From: Pseudomonas cichorii
GTDB taxonomy: Bacteria > Pseudomonadota > Gammaproteobacteria > Pseudomonadales > Pseudomonadaceae
Assembly: GCF_003700275.1 (NCBI RefSeq)
Contig: NZ_RBRE01000016.1
Coordinates: 108,208-172,207 of the forward strand
DNA length: 64,000 bases
Reading direction: 5' to 3'
Below, piece after piece: positions 18,073 through 26,060 of the stretch. Both the position numbers and the translations under genes were made by a program. The stretch's first letter is position 1; each line of letters starts with the position of its first letter. The notes under the pieces are model-generated. The model was not told where the DNA came from and did not search any database. It saw nothing but the letters and a program-made list of their open reading frames with translations.

Positions 18073-18237
18073 TCAGGTCAGTCTTTCGAGAATCTTGAAA
18101 CCGACCGTGCCGATCACGAAGACCATGCCGACCCAGATCACGAACACCCCGACGCCTCGATCCCGAAAATTGAACCCGATGCTGAGCAACAGCATCCCGA
18201 TCACAGTAATCATCAGCATTGAATGGAAAGGATCCAT
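18073..18237 (-). CDS. Small two-helix membrane protein
   Basis: 54 residues starting MDPFHSML, with two hydrophobic helices (about 5-20 and 28-47) separated by a short basic loop NFRDRG. GAGG precedes ATG at 18237. Not recognised as a named family; conserved small membrane proteins of this type occur in pseudomonads. An upstream extension to 18360 would run through a REP element and is rejected. Confidence 0.6.
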   Translation of the reverse strand: MDPFHSMLMITVIGMLLLSIGFNFRDRGVGVFVIWVGMVFVIGTVGFKILERLT

Positions 18238-18319
18238 GGCCCTGTACCTCAACTGACTCGGTACTCCTGAGTCTAGATGGGTTTGGCAGTGGCGTTTTGA
18301 TGTGGATGGCGCTGTAGCA

Positions 18320-18347
18320 GGCAAGCCTCTGTGGGAGGAGGCTTGCC
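18320..18347. repeat. REP element (GGCAAGCCTC palindrome)
   Basis: GGCAAGCCTC and its perfect complement GAGGCTTGCC separated by TGTGGGAG. This is the GTGGGAGG..CTTGC family of Pseudomonas REP sequences, also seen at 58676-58767 and near 62810. It lies just downstream of the M18 aminopeptidase-side intergenic gap. Confidence 0.8.
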
Positions 18348-18371
18348 CGCGACCGGGCACGAAACGAAGGG

Positions 18372-19661
18372 TTACGGCAATTCGTGACTGGCGTAGAACG
18401 CGCTGAGTACTTTCACCAGATGCGCCAGGTCATGGCTGCCAGCCAGCTCGCGGATCGAGTGCATGGCAAAGGTCGGCAGGCCGATATCCACGGTACGAAC
18501 GCCCAGATGGCTGGCGGTAATCGGGCCGATGGTCGAACCGCAAGCCATGTCGCTGCGCACCACGAAGCTTTGCACCGGCACTTCTTCGGCCATGCACAAG
18601 TGGCGGAAGAAACCGCCGGTTTCGCTGTTGGTGGCGTAGCGCTGGTTGCTGTTGACCTTGATAACCGGGCCGGCATTGAGTTTCGGGCCGTGGTTGGCAT
18701 CGTGCTTTTCGGCGTAGTTGGGGTGTACACCATGGGCGTTATCGGCAGAGATCAGCAGCGATTTCTGGATAGTCCGCACATAGTCTTCGCCATCCGGCAG
18801 CAGGCGCTGGATGATCTGTTCCAGCATCGCGCCGTCTGCGCCGCAGGTCGACGAGGAGCCGACTTCTTCGTGATCGGTACACACCAGCAGGGCGGTCTCG
18901 TCAGTGTTGCTGTTGAGCAGCGCCTGCAGGCCGGCGAAGCATGACAACAGGTTATCCAGGCGAGCCCCGGCGATGAAGTCGCCATTGAGGCCGACCACTG
19001 CCGCGCTCTGGGTGTCGTAGAAACTCAACTCGTAATCGAGCACCACATCGGCGTTCAGATCATGCTCGCGAGCCAGTTGCTCGGTGAGCAGGGCGCGGAA
19101 GTCGGCACGTTCGTCACCGGCCACCTGGGCGAGGATCGGCGGCAGCTCGTTCTGGGCATTGATCGCCCAGCCTTCATTGGCGGTGCGATTGAGGTGGATG
19201 GCCAGGTTGGGAATGACGGCAATCGGCAGTTTGAAATCGATCAACTGACTTTCGACCTTGCCGTCACGACGGAAGGTGACGCGCCCGGCCAGCGACAGGT
19301 CGCGGTCAAACCAGGGAGCCAGCAGTGCGCCGCCGTAGACTTCCACGCCCAGTTGCCAGAAACCCTGACGCTGCAGTTCCGGCTGCGGCTTGACCCGCAG
19401 GCATGGGCTGTCGGTATGGGCGCCGACCATGCGGATACCACCGATCAACGGCGAATGGCGACCCATTCTGAAGGCCACGATGGAAGAGTCATTGCGGGTG
19501 ACGTAATAACGCCCACCGGTTTCGACAGCCCAGGTTTCGCGCTCGTCCAGACGCTGGAAGCCTGCTGCTTCGAGGTGGTTCACAAGGGTTGCAGTGGCAT
19601 GGAACGGGGTGGGGGAGGCCTTGAGAAAGTCGATCAGGCCTTTGTTCAGCTCTTCGCGCAT
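18372..19661 (-). CDS. apeB: M18 family aminopeptidase
   Basis: 429 residues, full length for the M18 (aspartyl/aminopeptidase I) family. Metal-site motifs visible: [10 protein letters not shown] (His near 80), [15 protein letters not shown] (catalytic Glu pair), and HGVHPNY plus GGFFR near the C-terminus. Cytoplasmic dinuclear-zinc exopeptidase that releases N-terminal residues from peptides. Start ATG at 19661 has GGAG seven bases upstream; a longer in-frame start at 19820 would run through REP repeats. Confidence 0.93.
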   Translation of the reverse strand: MREELNKGLIDFLKASPTPFHATATLVNHLEAAGFQRLDERETWAVETGGRYYVTRNDSSIVAFRMGRHSPLIGGIRMVGAHTDSPCLRVKPQPELQRQGFWQLGVEVYGGALLAPWFDRDLSLAGRVTFRRDGKVESQLIDFKLPIAVIPNLAIHLNRTANEGWAINAQNELPPILAQVAGDERADFRALLTEQLAREHDLNADVVLDYELSFYDTQSAAVVGLNGDFIAGARLDNLLSCFAGLQALLNSNTDETALLVCTDHEEVGSSSTCGADGAMLEQIIQRLLPDGEDYVRTIQKSLLISADNAHGVHPNYAEKHDANHGPKLNAGPVIKVNSNQRYATNSETGGFFRHLCMAEEVPVQSFVVRSDMACGSTIGPITASHLGVRTVDIGLPTFAMHSIRELAGSHDLAHLVKVLSAFYASHELP

Positions 19662-19715
19662 AGGTAGCTCCAGACAGCAGTGGCGCGAGTTTACCGTATT
19701 GGTTGGCGTCGTGCT

Positions 19716-19791
19716 TTTTCGCGAATGAATGGAACGATCTGCAGGAACACATTTATTCGCGAATGAAGCATTTCGCGAATAAATTCGCTCC
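19716..19791. repeat. Cluster of three REP half-elements (TTCGCGAAT family)
   Basis: TTTTTCGCGAATGAAT, ATTCGCGAATGAAG and TTTCGCGAATAAATTCGCTCC follow within 76 bases. This is the same family as at 24867, 31972, 38850, 51171 and 62862. It fills the gap between apeB and the pseudouridine synthase gene. Confidence 0.8.
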
Positions 19792-19820
19792 TTGCAGGCG
19801 GATCTGGCCGGCGCGAGCAA

Positions 19821-20456
19821 TCAGAACGGCGCTGGGCACTCGAACTTCAGGCGTTCGCCGCTGACCGGGTGGGTGAAGCTCAGCATGCTGGCATGCAGGC
19901 ACAGGCGCGGATAAGCCGCCAATGCCTCGGGATGGGCGTACAGGCCATCGCCCAGCAGCGGATGCCCGATGGACAGCATATGCACCCGCAACTGGTGTGA
20001 GCGGCCGGTAATCGGGGTTAGCTCCACGCGGCAATGGCTGTCGTAACGCTCGATGATCTTCCAGAAGGTCAGCGCGTGCTTGCCTGCCTCGTGGTCGACC
20101 ACGTGCCGCGGCTTGGTCGGCGGGTCGTAGCGCAGTGGCAGATCGATGCTGCCGCTGTCCAGCGCTGGCTGGCCCCAGCACAAGGCGGTATAGGCCTTTT
20201 CGGTTTCACGGTCGTGAAACTGGCGAGACAGTTCGCGATGGGTATCGGCATCGCGGGCAAGCAGGATGATGCCGGAAGTTTCCCAGTCCAGCCGATGCAC
20301 GATTCGGGCTTCGGGATAGCCGTTTTCCTGCAGGCGGGTAATCAGGCAGTCCTTGTTGTCGTCGGCGCGACCCGGAACGGAAAGCAGCAAGGTAGGTTTA
20401 TCGATGACCAGGACGGCGGCGTCCTGATAAATGATGCGGATGTTCGACAACGGCAT
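19821..20456 (-). CDS. rluA: RluA-family pseudouridine synthase
   Basis: 211 residues. The catalytic motif HRLDWETSG (Asp near 67), followed by LLARD and the C-terminal TGRSHQLRVHM and HASML segments, is typical of RluA-family enzymes that convert uridine to pseudouridine in rRNA or tRNA. Size and position next to minE fit the short RluA of pseudomonads; the exact target uridine cannot be read from sequence. GAGG precedes ATG at 20456. Confidence 0.85.
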   Translation of the reverse strand: MPLSNIRIIYQDAAVLVIDKPTLLLSVPGRADDNKDCLITRLQENGYPEARIVHRLDWETSGIILLARDADTHRELSRQFHDRETEKAYTALCWGQPALDSGSIDLPLRYDPPTKPRHVVDHEAGKHALTFWKIIERYDSHCRVELTPITGRSHQLRVHMLSIGHPLLGDGLYAHPEALAAYPRLCLHASMLSFTHPVSGERLKFECPAPF

Positions 20457-20487
20457 GCAACGGCCTCGAAACGCTATAAACGCCAAC

Positions 20488-20531
20488 GGCGACATGGGCG
20501 ACACTCTGTCAGGAGTGCCACCCATGTCGCC
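20488..20531. terminator. Long hairpin between minE and rluA
   Basis: GGCGACATGGG pairs with CCCATGTCGCC (11 bp), and inside it CACTC pairs with GAGTG around a TGTCAG loop. It lies 17 bases after the minE stop on the minus strand and ahead of rluA. No U-run follows, so a terminator or processing role is equally possible. Confidence 0.55.
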
Positions 20532-20547
20532 GTGGACAACCGCCGGA

Positions 20548-20808
20548 TCAGCGATCTGGCAGGGTGATGTTGAGTTCCAGTATCGAACAGCTGCCCTGGT
20601 TTTCCAGAGCGACCTGTACCTGATCGGACTCGATATTGACGTATTTACGGATCACTTCCACCAGCTCTTTCTGCAAGGCAGGAAGATAGTCGGGCGTCGG
20701 TGTGCTGCGCTGGCCGCGTTCGTGCGCCACGATGATCTGTAGACGCTCTTTCGCTACCGAGGCCGTGCTTTCTTTTTTGCGGTCACGAAAGAAGTCAAAA
20801 ATATTCAT
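20548..20808 (-). CDS. minE: Cell division topological specificity factor MinE
   Basis: 86 residues, standard MinE length. The N-terminal anti-MinCD part ([21 protein letters not shown]) and the C-terminal dimerisation part ([18 protein letters not shown]) are both intact. Displaces MinC from MinD and drives the pole-to-pole oscillation that places the septum at mid-cell. Its ATG follows the minD stop directly with no gap. Confidence 0.97.
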   Translation of the reverse strand: MNIFDFFRDRKKESTASVAKERLQIIVAHERGQRSTPTPDYLPALQKELVEVIRKYVNIESDQVQVALENQGSCSILELNITLPDR

Positions 20809-21621
20809 TTAGCGGCCTCCAAAAAGACGCTCGAACCATCCTTTCTTCTGCACATCGACGAAACGATGAGCAACTTCCTTGCCCAGCAGACGATCGACGG
20901 CATCGCTGTACGCCTGACCGGCGTCGCTCTGGTCGTCGAGAATGACCGGGATACCCTGGTTGGAAGCCTTCAAGACAGCCTGGGATTCTGGAATGACGCC
21001 CAGCAGGCGGATCGAGAGGATTTCTTCGACGTCTTCGACGCCGAGCATTTCACCCTTGGTGACACGCTCCGGATTGTAGCGGGTCAGCAGCAAGTGTTCC
21101 CGGATCGGGTCTTCGTTGCGCTCTGCACGGCGAGACTTGCTGGCCAGCAGGCCGAGCATGCGGTCCGAGTCACGTACCGAGGAGACTTCCGGGTTGGTCA
21201 CGACAATCGCTTCGTCAGCGAAATACATGGCCAGGTGGGCACCTTTTTCGATACCGGCCGGGGAGTCGCAGATCACGAATTCGAAGTTTTCCTTGAGCTC
21301 GTCGAGGATCTTCTCGACGCCTTCGACGGTCAGGGCATCCTTGTCGCGGGTCTGGCTTGCAGCAAGCACGTAGAGGTTTTCCAGGCGCTTGTCTTTGATC
21401 AGGGCTTGAGTAAGTGTCGCTTCGCCGTTCACAACGTTGACGAAGTCGTACACTACGCGGCGCTCGCAACCCATGATCAGGTCCAGGTTACGCAGGCCGA
21501 CGTCGAAGTCGACGATCACTGTTTTATGACCACGCAAAGCGAGGCCTGTGCCGATGGCGGCGCTGGTGGTGGTCTTGCCCACACCACCCTTGCCGGATGT
21601 AACCACGAGAATCTTGGCCAA
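20809..21621 (-). CDS. minD: Septum site-determining ATPase MinD
   Basis: 270 residues beginning MAKILVVTSGKGGVGKTT, with the deviant Walker A at 10-18, switch residues in CDSPAGIE, and a C-terminal amphipathic membrane-targeting helix (KGWFERLFGGR). ATP-dependent dimer that recruits MinC to the membrane and is stimulated by MinE. The start codon is TTG (21621), the only start giving the conserved N-terminus. A 231-base gap separates it from minC, so it may have its own promoter. Confidence 0.97.
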   Translation of the reverse strand: MAKILVVTSGKGGVGKTTTSAAIGTGLALRGHKTVIVDFDVGLRNLDLIMGCERRVVYDFVNVVNGEATLTQALIKDKRLENLYVLAASQTRDKDALTVEGVEKILDELKENFEFVICDSPAGIEKGAHLAMYFADEAIVVTNPEVSSVRDSDRMLGLLASKSRRAERNEDPIREHLLLTRYNPERVTKGEMLGVEDVEEILSIRLLGVIPESQAVLKASNQGIPVILDDQSDAGQAYSDAVDRLLGKEVAHRFVDVQKKGWFERLFGGR

Positions 21622-21852
21622 GGTGTATCACCCCTAGAGGAAAAGGACAGTTAGTCCCTGAAGAGCATCCCTTGACGCGACGTTAATCGAAGAATGATGA
21701 AAATCACGGATGCACGGTCTGTAAAGATAGCTCCATGCTACTGCTTTCAGTTCATGCAACAGTCGAGAAACTATGTTTCTCAGGATTTCCTACAACCTTT
21801 GCTACGTTTTCGCGACGAATCAGAGATGCTTTGAAAATTGCGGCAGTATCCG

Positions 21853-22593
21853 TTAAAGACGAATGATGTTCAACACGTCGCCGGACAGGCTGACTTGTAC
21901 CGGAGCGCCCCAGAGAGGGTCCCTGCGCAAGTCTTCGGAAACCTTGTATTGCCCGGCGATCGAAATCAGCTCGGCGCCCAGTTGTTGGCAAAAAATCCGT
22001 GCCTTGGTGTCGCCCTTGATGCCTGCCAGTGCCCTGCCGCGCATTGGGCCGTAAACATGGATGTTGCCATCGGCCAGAAGTTCCGCACCGGGGCTCACTG
22101 GAGCCACGACTACCAGATCGCCACCCTGGGCATAAATCTGTTGTCCGCCGCGTACTGGCGCGGTTATGACGCGGGTTGGCTTGATGGCAGGCTCGGGCGG
22201 TTTCTCGGGAATCTTTTTCGGCGCTTCTGCCTCGACCGGCTCCAGCACCCGCTCACGGGCACCGGAAGGCGGCAGCACCGGGAGGTCGACGGCGATGGCG
22301 GCGGCGATGTCTTCGATGCGATTGGCGCGGATTGCCAGGGTACGCAGGCCATGCTGCCGGCAGACCCGCATCAGGCCGGGAAGATCCACGTTGCCTTCAT
22401 TGGGCGCCAGTTTGTCCAGGGCCAGGATCAGCGGCGTATTGCTGAAGAAATTTGGCGCCTGGGCAACCTTGGCCGCCAGTTGACGGTCGAGCGCATCAAG
22501 GTTGTTGCGTGCCAGCTCCATGACGGTGATGGCAAGCATGCTGCCTTTGAGCTGAAACACGGGGTCCGGGTTTTGCGATTCGATCTGGCTCAT
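21853..22593 (-). CDS. minC: Septum site-determining protein MinC
   Basis: 246 residues. The N-terminal FtsZ-inhibiting domain (about 1-105) is linked by a Pro/Glu-rich stretch to the C-terminal beta-helix (about 145-246), which contains [20 protein letters not shown] and [10 protein letters not shown], the MinD-binding face. Blocks FtsZ ring formation near the poles. ATG at 22593 gives the usual [18 protein letters not shown] beginning. Divergent from the lauroyltransferase gene. Confidence 0.96.
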   Translation of the reverse strand: MSQIESQNPDPVFQLKGSMLAITVMELARNNLDALDRQLAAKVAQAPNFFSNTPLILALDKLAPNEGNVDLPGLMRVCRQHGLRTLAIRANRIEDIAAAIAVDLPVLPPSGARERVLEPVEAEAPKKIPEKPPEPAIKPTRVITAPVRGGQQIYAQGGDLVVVAPVSPGAELLADGNIHVYGPMRGRALAGIKGDTKARIFCQQLGAELISIAGQYKVSEDLRRDPLWGAPVQVSLSGDVLNIIRL

Positions 22594-22714
22594 GGTCGGG
22601 ATACACAACAGCTTGTCGCTAAAAGTGCCGAGACTTATAACGAGAACGCCCGCGAGCCGCAAGCCGGGTCGAACCGATGTAGAATGCGCAGCCTTTGTCC
22701 TGACGGAAGCTTAA

Positions 22715-23647
22715 ATGGATCGCCCGCGTTTTAAAGCCAGTTTTCTACACCCCCGTTTCTGGCCCTTGTGGCTGGGGTTGGGGCTTTTGTGGCTGATTGT
22801 CCAGTTGCCGTTTCGGGTGCTGCTGGTCATCGGTCGCCTGTTGGGCGCGGCGATGTACTGCGTGGCCACTGATCGAAAATATATTGCCTCGCGCAACCTT
22901 GAACTGTGTTTTCCGCATTTATCCAGGGCCGAGCGCAAGAAGTTGCTCAAGGAAAACTTCGCATCGACCGGCATTGCCTTCTTCGAGATGGCCATGAGCT
23001 GGTGGTGGTCCAGGCGGCGCCTGGCCAGGCTTGCGCACATTGAAGGGCTGGAGCATTTGCAGCGCGCCCAGCAGCAGGGCGAAGGGGTAATTCTCATGGC
23101 CCTGCATTTCACCACCCTTGAAGTCGGCGCAGCCTTGCTCGGCCAGCAACACACCATCGACGGCATGTACCGCGAGCACAAGAACCCGTTGTTCGACTTC
23201 GTCCAGCGCCGTGGCCGCGAGCGGCACAACCTCGACTCCCTGGCCGTGGAGCGCGAAGACGTGCGCGGCATGCTCAAGCTGCTGCGTGCCGGCCGTGCCA
23301 TCTGGTACGCACCGGATCAGGACTACGGCGCCAAACAGAGCGTGTTCGTGCCGCTGTTCGGCATTCAGGCGGCAACCGTGACCGCGACCAGCAAGTTTGC
23401 CAAGCTGGGCCGGGCGCAGGTCGTGCCTTTTACCCAGCAGCGTCTGGCGGACGGCAGCGGCTACAAGCTGGTGATCCATCCGCCACTGCAGGATTTCCCT
23501 GGCCAGAGCGATGAAGAGGACTGCCTGCGCATCAATCAGTGGATTGAAATTGCCATCACAGAATGTCCGGAGCAATATCTGTGGGCGCATCGACGTTTTA
23601 AAAGTCGACCGGAGGGTGAACCGAAGCTATACAAAAAGCATAAATAA
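22715..23647 (+). CDS. lpxL: Lipid A lauroyl/secondary acyltransferase
   Basis: 310 residues with one N-terminal membrane helix (about 17-42). The HTTLE-type catalytic H....E motif reads HFTTLE near residue 131, and MYREHKNPLFD and PDQDYG are family hallmarks of LpxL/LpxM (HtrB/MsbB). Transfers a secondary acyl chain from acyl-ACP onto Kdo2-lipid IVA at the inner membrane. The pseudomonad gene commonly sits beside minC. Which acyl chain (2 or 2' position) is not determinable here. Confidence 0.9.
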   Translation: MDRPRFKASFLHPRFWPLWLGLGLLWLIVQLPFRVLLVIGRLLGAAMYCVATDRKYIASRNLELCFPHLSRAERKKLLKENFASTGIAFFEMAMSWWWSRRRLARLAHIEGLEHLQRAQQQGEGVILMALHFTTLEVGAALLGQQHTIDGMYREHKNPLFDFVQRRGRERHNLDSLAVEREDVRGMLKLLRAGRAIWYAPDQDYGAKQSVFVPLFGIQAATVTATSKFAKLGRAQVVPFTQQRLADGSGYKLVIHPPLQDFPGQSDEEDCLRINQWIEIAITECPEQYLWAHRRFKSRPEGEPKLYKKHK

Positions 23648-23680
23648 CAAGAAATGGTTGTTCACTGAGGTCCGTTGTAG

Positions 23681-24865
23681 ATGCCAGAACGCGCAGTAGT
23701 GACAAATGCAGTGAACGAAAAAGAGTCGGTTACCGGGTTGATACTGTCAGGAGGCGGCGCCCGCGCTGCCTATCAGGTCGGTGTACTGGCGGGGATTGCC
23801 GATCTTCTGCCCGCAGGGGCGGCCAACCCTTTTCCGGTGATTGTCGGCACCTCGGCGGGGGCGATCAATGCGGTGAAACTGGCTAGTGGCGCGCTGCACT
23901 TTCGCATCGCCATCCGCCAGTTGACCGAGTTCTGGCAGGGCTTTCGCAGCCATCAGGTGCTGCGCAGCGACTGGCCCGGCGTGATTCGTCAGGCAGGGCG
24001 CTTTTTCGGGCGCAGCCTGACCGGGCTGGGCCGCGACATTCCTGTTGCCTTGCTCAACAGTTCTCCCTTGCGTGACCTGCTCAGTGAGCGGCTGGACCTG
24101 TCGGGCATCGATGCGGCCATCAACGGTGAGCATTTGCGCGCCGTGGCAGTTACCGCGTTTGGTTACGAGTCCGGGCAGGCGGTGACTTTCTATCAGGGCG
24201 GCGGCACCATCGAGCCCTGGTTGCGTCATCGGCGTATTGGTCTGCCGACGCAATTGACCGTGGATCATCTGCTGGCCAGCTCGGCTATTCCCCTGCTGTT
24301 CGAGCCGGTCAAGATCGAGCATGAGTACTTTGGCGATGGCGCGGTCCGGCAGTCGGCCCCGATCAGCCCAGCGCTGCACCTGGGCGCCAATCGAGTGCTG
24401 GTGGTGGGCGTCAGCGGCAACCCGCGCGGCGTGCAGCCCAACAAGCAGATACATCGGGCGACCAGTGGCATTCAGCCGAGTCTGGCGCAGATCAGCGGCC
24501 ATATGCTCAACAGCACCTTCATCGACAACCTGGAAAGCGATATCGAACTGCTGGAGCGCCTGAACCTGATGAGTTCATTGCTGGCCGACGAGCAGGCCAG
24601 GCGCCAGCCCGGCATGTCGCCAGTAGAAGTCCTGGTGATTTCCCCGAGCCAGCCTCTGGACGAAATCGCTGCCCGTCACCGTCACGAACTACCACCGGCC
24701 CTGCGCACCTTCCTGCGCGGCCCCGGAGCCACCAAGACCAGCGGTGCCAGCGTATTGAGCTATCTGCTGTTCGAGGCCGGTTATTGCAGCGAGCTGATTG
24801 ACCTGGGCCGTCGCGATGCCATGGCCCAGAAGGAAGAGTTGAAAAGATTTCTGCGCCTGTCGTAG
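23681..24865 (+). CDS. Patatin-like phospholipase
   Basis: 394 residues. The oxyanion GGGARA is at 24-29, nucleophile motif GTSAG at 56-60 (Ser58), and the second dyad residue in GDGAV (Asp219). No signal peptide. The C-terminal 120 residues are helical and unassigned. Acts as a serine lipid acyl hydrolase; substrates of chromosomal bacterial homologues are mostly unknown. Begins 34 bases after the lauroyltransferase gene and is co-oriented, so co-transcription is likely. Confidence 0.88.
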   Translation: MPERAVVTNAVNEKESVTGLILSGGGARAAYQVGVLAGIADLLPAGAANPFPVIVGTSAGAINAVKLASGALHFRIAIRQLTEFWQGFRSHQVLRSDWPGVIRQAGRFFGRSLTGLGRDIPVALLNSSPLRDLLSERLDLSGIDAAINGEHLRAVAVTAFGYESGQAVTFYQGGGTIEPWLRHRRIGLPTQLTVDHLLASSAIPLLFEPVKIEHEYFGDGAVRQSAPISPALHLGANRVLVVGVSGNPRGVQPNKQIHRATSGIQPSLAQISGHMLNSTFIDNLESDIELLERLNLMSSLLADEQARRQPGMSPVEVLVISPSQPLDEIAARHRHELPPALRTFLRGPGATKTSGASVLSYLLFEAGYCSELIDLGRRDAMAQKEELKRFLRLS

Positions 24866-24866
24866 C

Positions 24867-24928
24867 GGCGAATTCATTCGCGAAGGGTGCTCTGGAACAC
24901 CGGTTTCGCGGATAAATCCGCTCCCACA
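24867..24928. repeat. REP pair between convergent genes
   Basis: GCGAATTCATTCGCGAA just after the patatin stop, followed by TTTCGCGGATAAATCCGCTCCCAC about 25 bases later. Two REP units of the TTCGCGAAT/GGATTCATCC family placed between the convergent patatin and pirin genes. Confidence 0.75.
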
Positions 24929-24949
24929 CCGTCTGCACTGCGCGCACTG

Positions 24950-25804
24950 TCAGGCGGTCAAACGATCATCCCTGAAATCCCGCAAGGCCTGTTCGATCTC
25001 TTCGCGGGTATTCATCACGAATGGCCCGTATTGCACCACCGGCTCACGCAACGGTTTGCCGGCAATCAGCAACACCCTGGCACCGCTGGCACTGTTGATC
25101 TGCAACTCTCCCTCATCGGCCAGACGCACCAGGCGGCTGGCGCCCACCGCTTGTGCGCAGCCTTCGACTTCCAGCGAGCCTTCATACACATACAACAACA
25201 CCCGATGCCCTTGAGGAATACGCGGACGGATACTGCTGCCAGCGGGCAAATGAAAGTCGAAATACAACGGCTCGGTATCCGGACGTTGCACAGCGCCAAC
25301 CTGCCGAACCTGGCCATCGTCGAACTCACCGGCAATCACCACCACCTCCACACCGGCTGCGGTGGTCAGGCGCGGAATGTTCTGCGGCTGGATGTCCTGA
25401 TAGCTGGCGTCCAGCAACTTGTTCTTGCCCGGCAGGTTCAGCCAGAGCTGGAAACCGCGCATCACACCTTGTTCCTGCTCCGGCATCTCGCTGTGAATGA
25501 TGCCGCGCGCCGCAGTCATCCACTGCACGCCGCCGCTCTGTAGCAGGCCGACATTGCCCATGTGGTCTTCATGACGCATGCGGCCTTCGAGCATGTAGGT
25601 CACGGTTTCAAAGCCGCGATGCGGGTGTGGTGGGAACCCGGCAATGTACTCATCCGGATTGTCCGAACCGAACTCGTCCAGCATCAGGAACGGGTCGAAC
25701 TGCTCGACACCCTGACCACCGAACACCCGTGTCAGGCTTACACCTGCACCGTCCGAAGTCGGTTGGCCAGCTTGTATCGACAGCACTTTGCGAAACTGGG
25801 TCAT
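24950..25804 (-). CDS. Pirin family protein
   Basis: 284 residues, a two-cupin pirin. The N-terminal metal-binding cupin shows FPPHPHRGFETVTYMLEG and H.D..GN.G.L..GGVQWMTAARGIIHSEMP, containing the His/His/His/Glu iron ligands. The C-terminal cupin ends GPFVMN(T)REEIEQALRDFR, typical of pirins. Some homologues oxidise quercetin, others bind proteins; role here unassigned. ATG at 25804 is preceded by GGAG and gives the conserved FRKV start. Confidence 0.93.
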   Translation of the reverse strand: MTQFRKVLSIQAGQPTSDGAGVSLTRVFGGQGVEQFDPFLMLDEFGSDNPDEYIAGFPPHPHRGFETVTYMLEGRMRHEDHMGNVGLLQSGGVQWMTAARGIIHSEMPEQEQGVMRGFQLWLNLPGKNKLLDASYQDIQPQNIPRLTTAAGVEVVVIAGEFDDGQVRQVGAVQRPDTEPLYFDFHLPAGSSIRPRIPQGHRVLLYVYEGSLEVEGCAQAVGASRLVRLADEGELQINSASGARVLLIAGKPLREPVVQYGPFVMNTREEIEQALRDFRDDRLTA

Positions 25805-26060
25805 GAAAAGGGCACTCCGCATCAGGTGACAATGGAGCTCATGGTATGCCTGTTGGGTCGATGGATGGGTTTGAATTTCGCCGTCTATTTATCGACTTGA
25901 TTGATGTTTTTGTATCTGCTCCTTTAAAGCTTTGTAACGAACCGCCGACAACGCCGCATGACTCTGACTTGCCAGGCAATCGGAGTGCGACAAGCATCCA
26001 TGATGGAATGCACGCCGGGCAGGGCGGCTGCTGCTGAAGCAAATCGACGGATCACAGATT

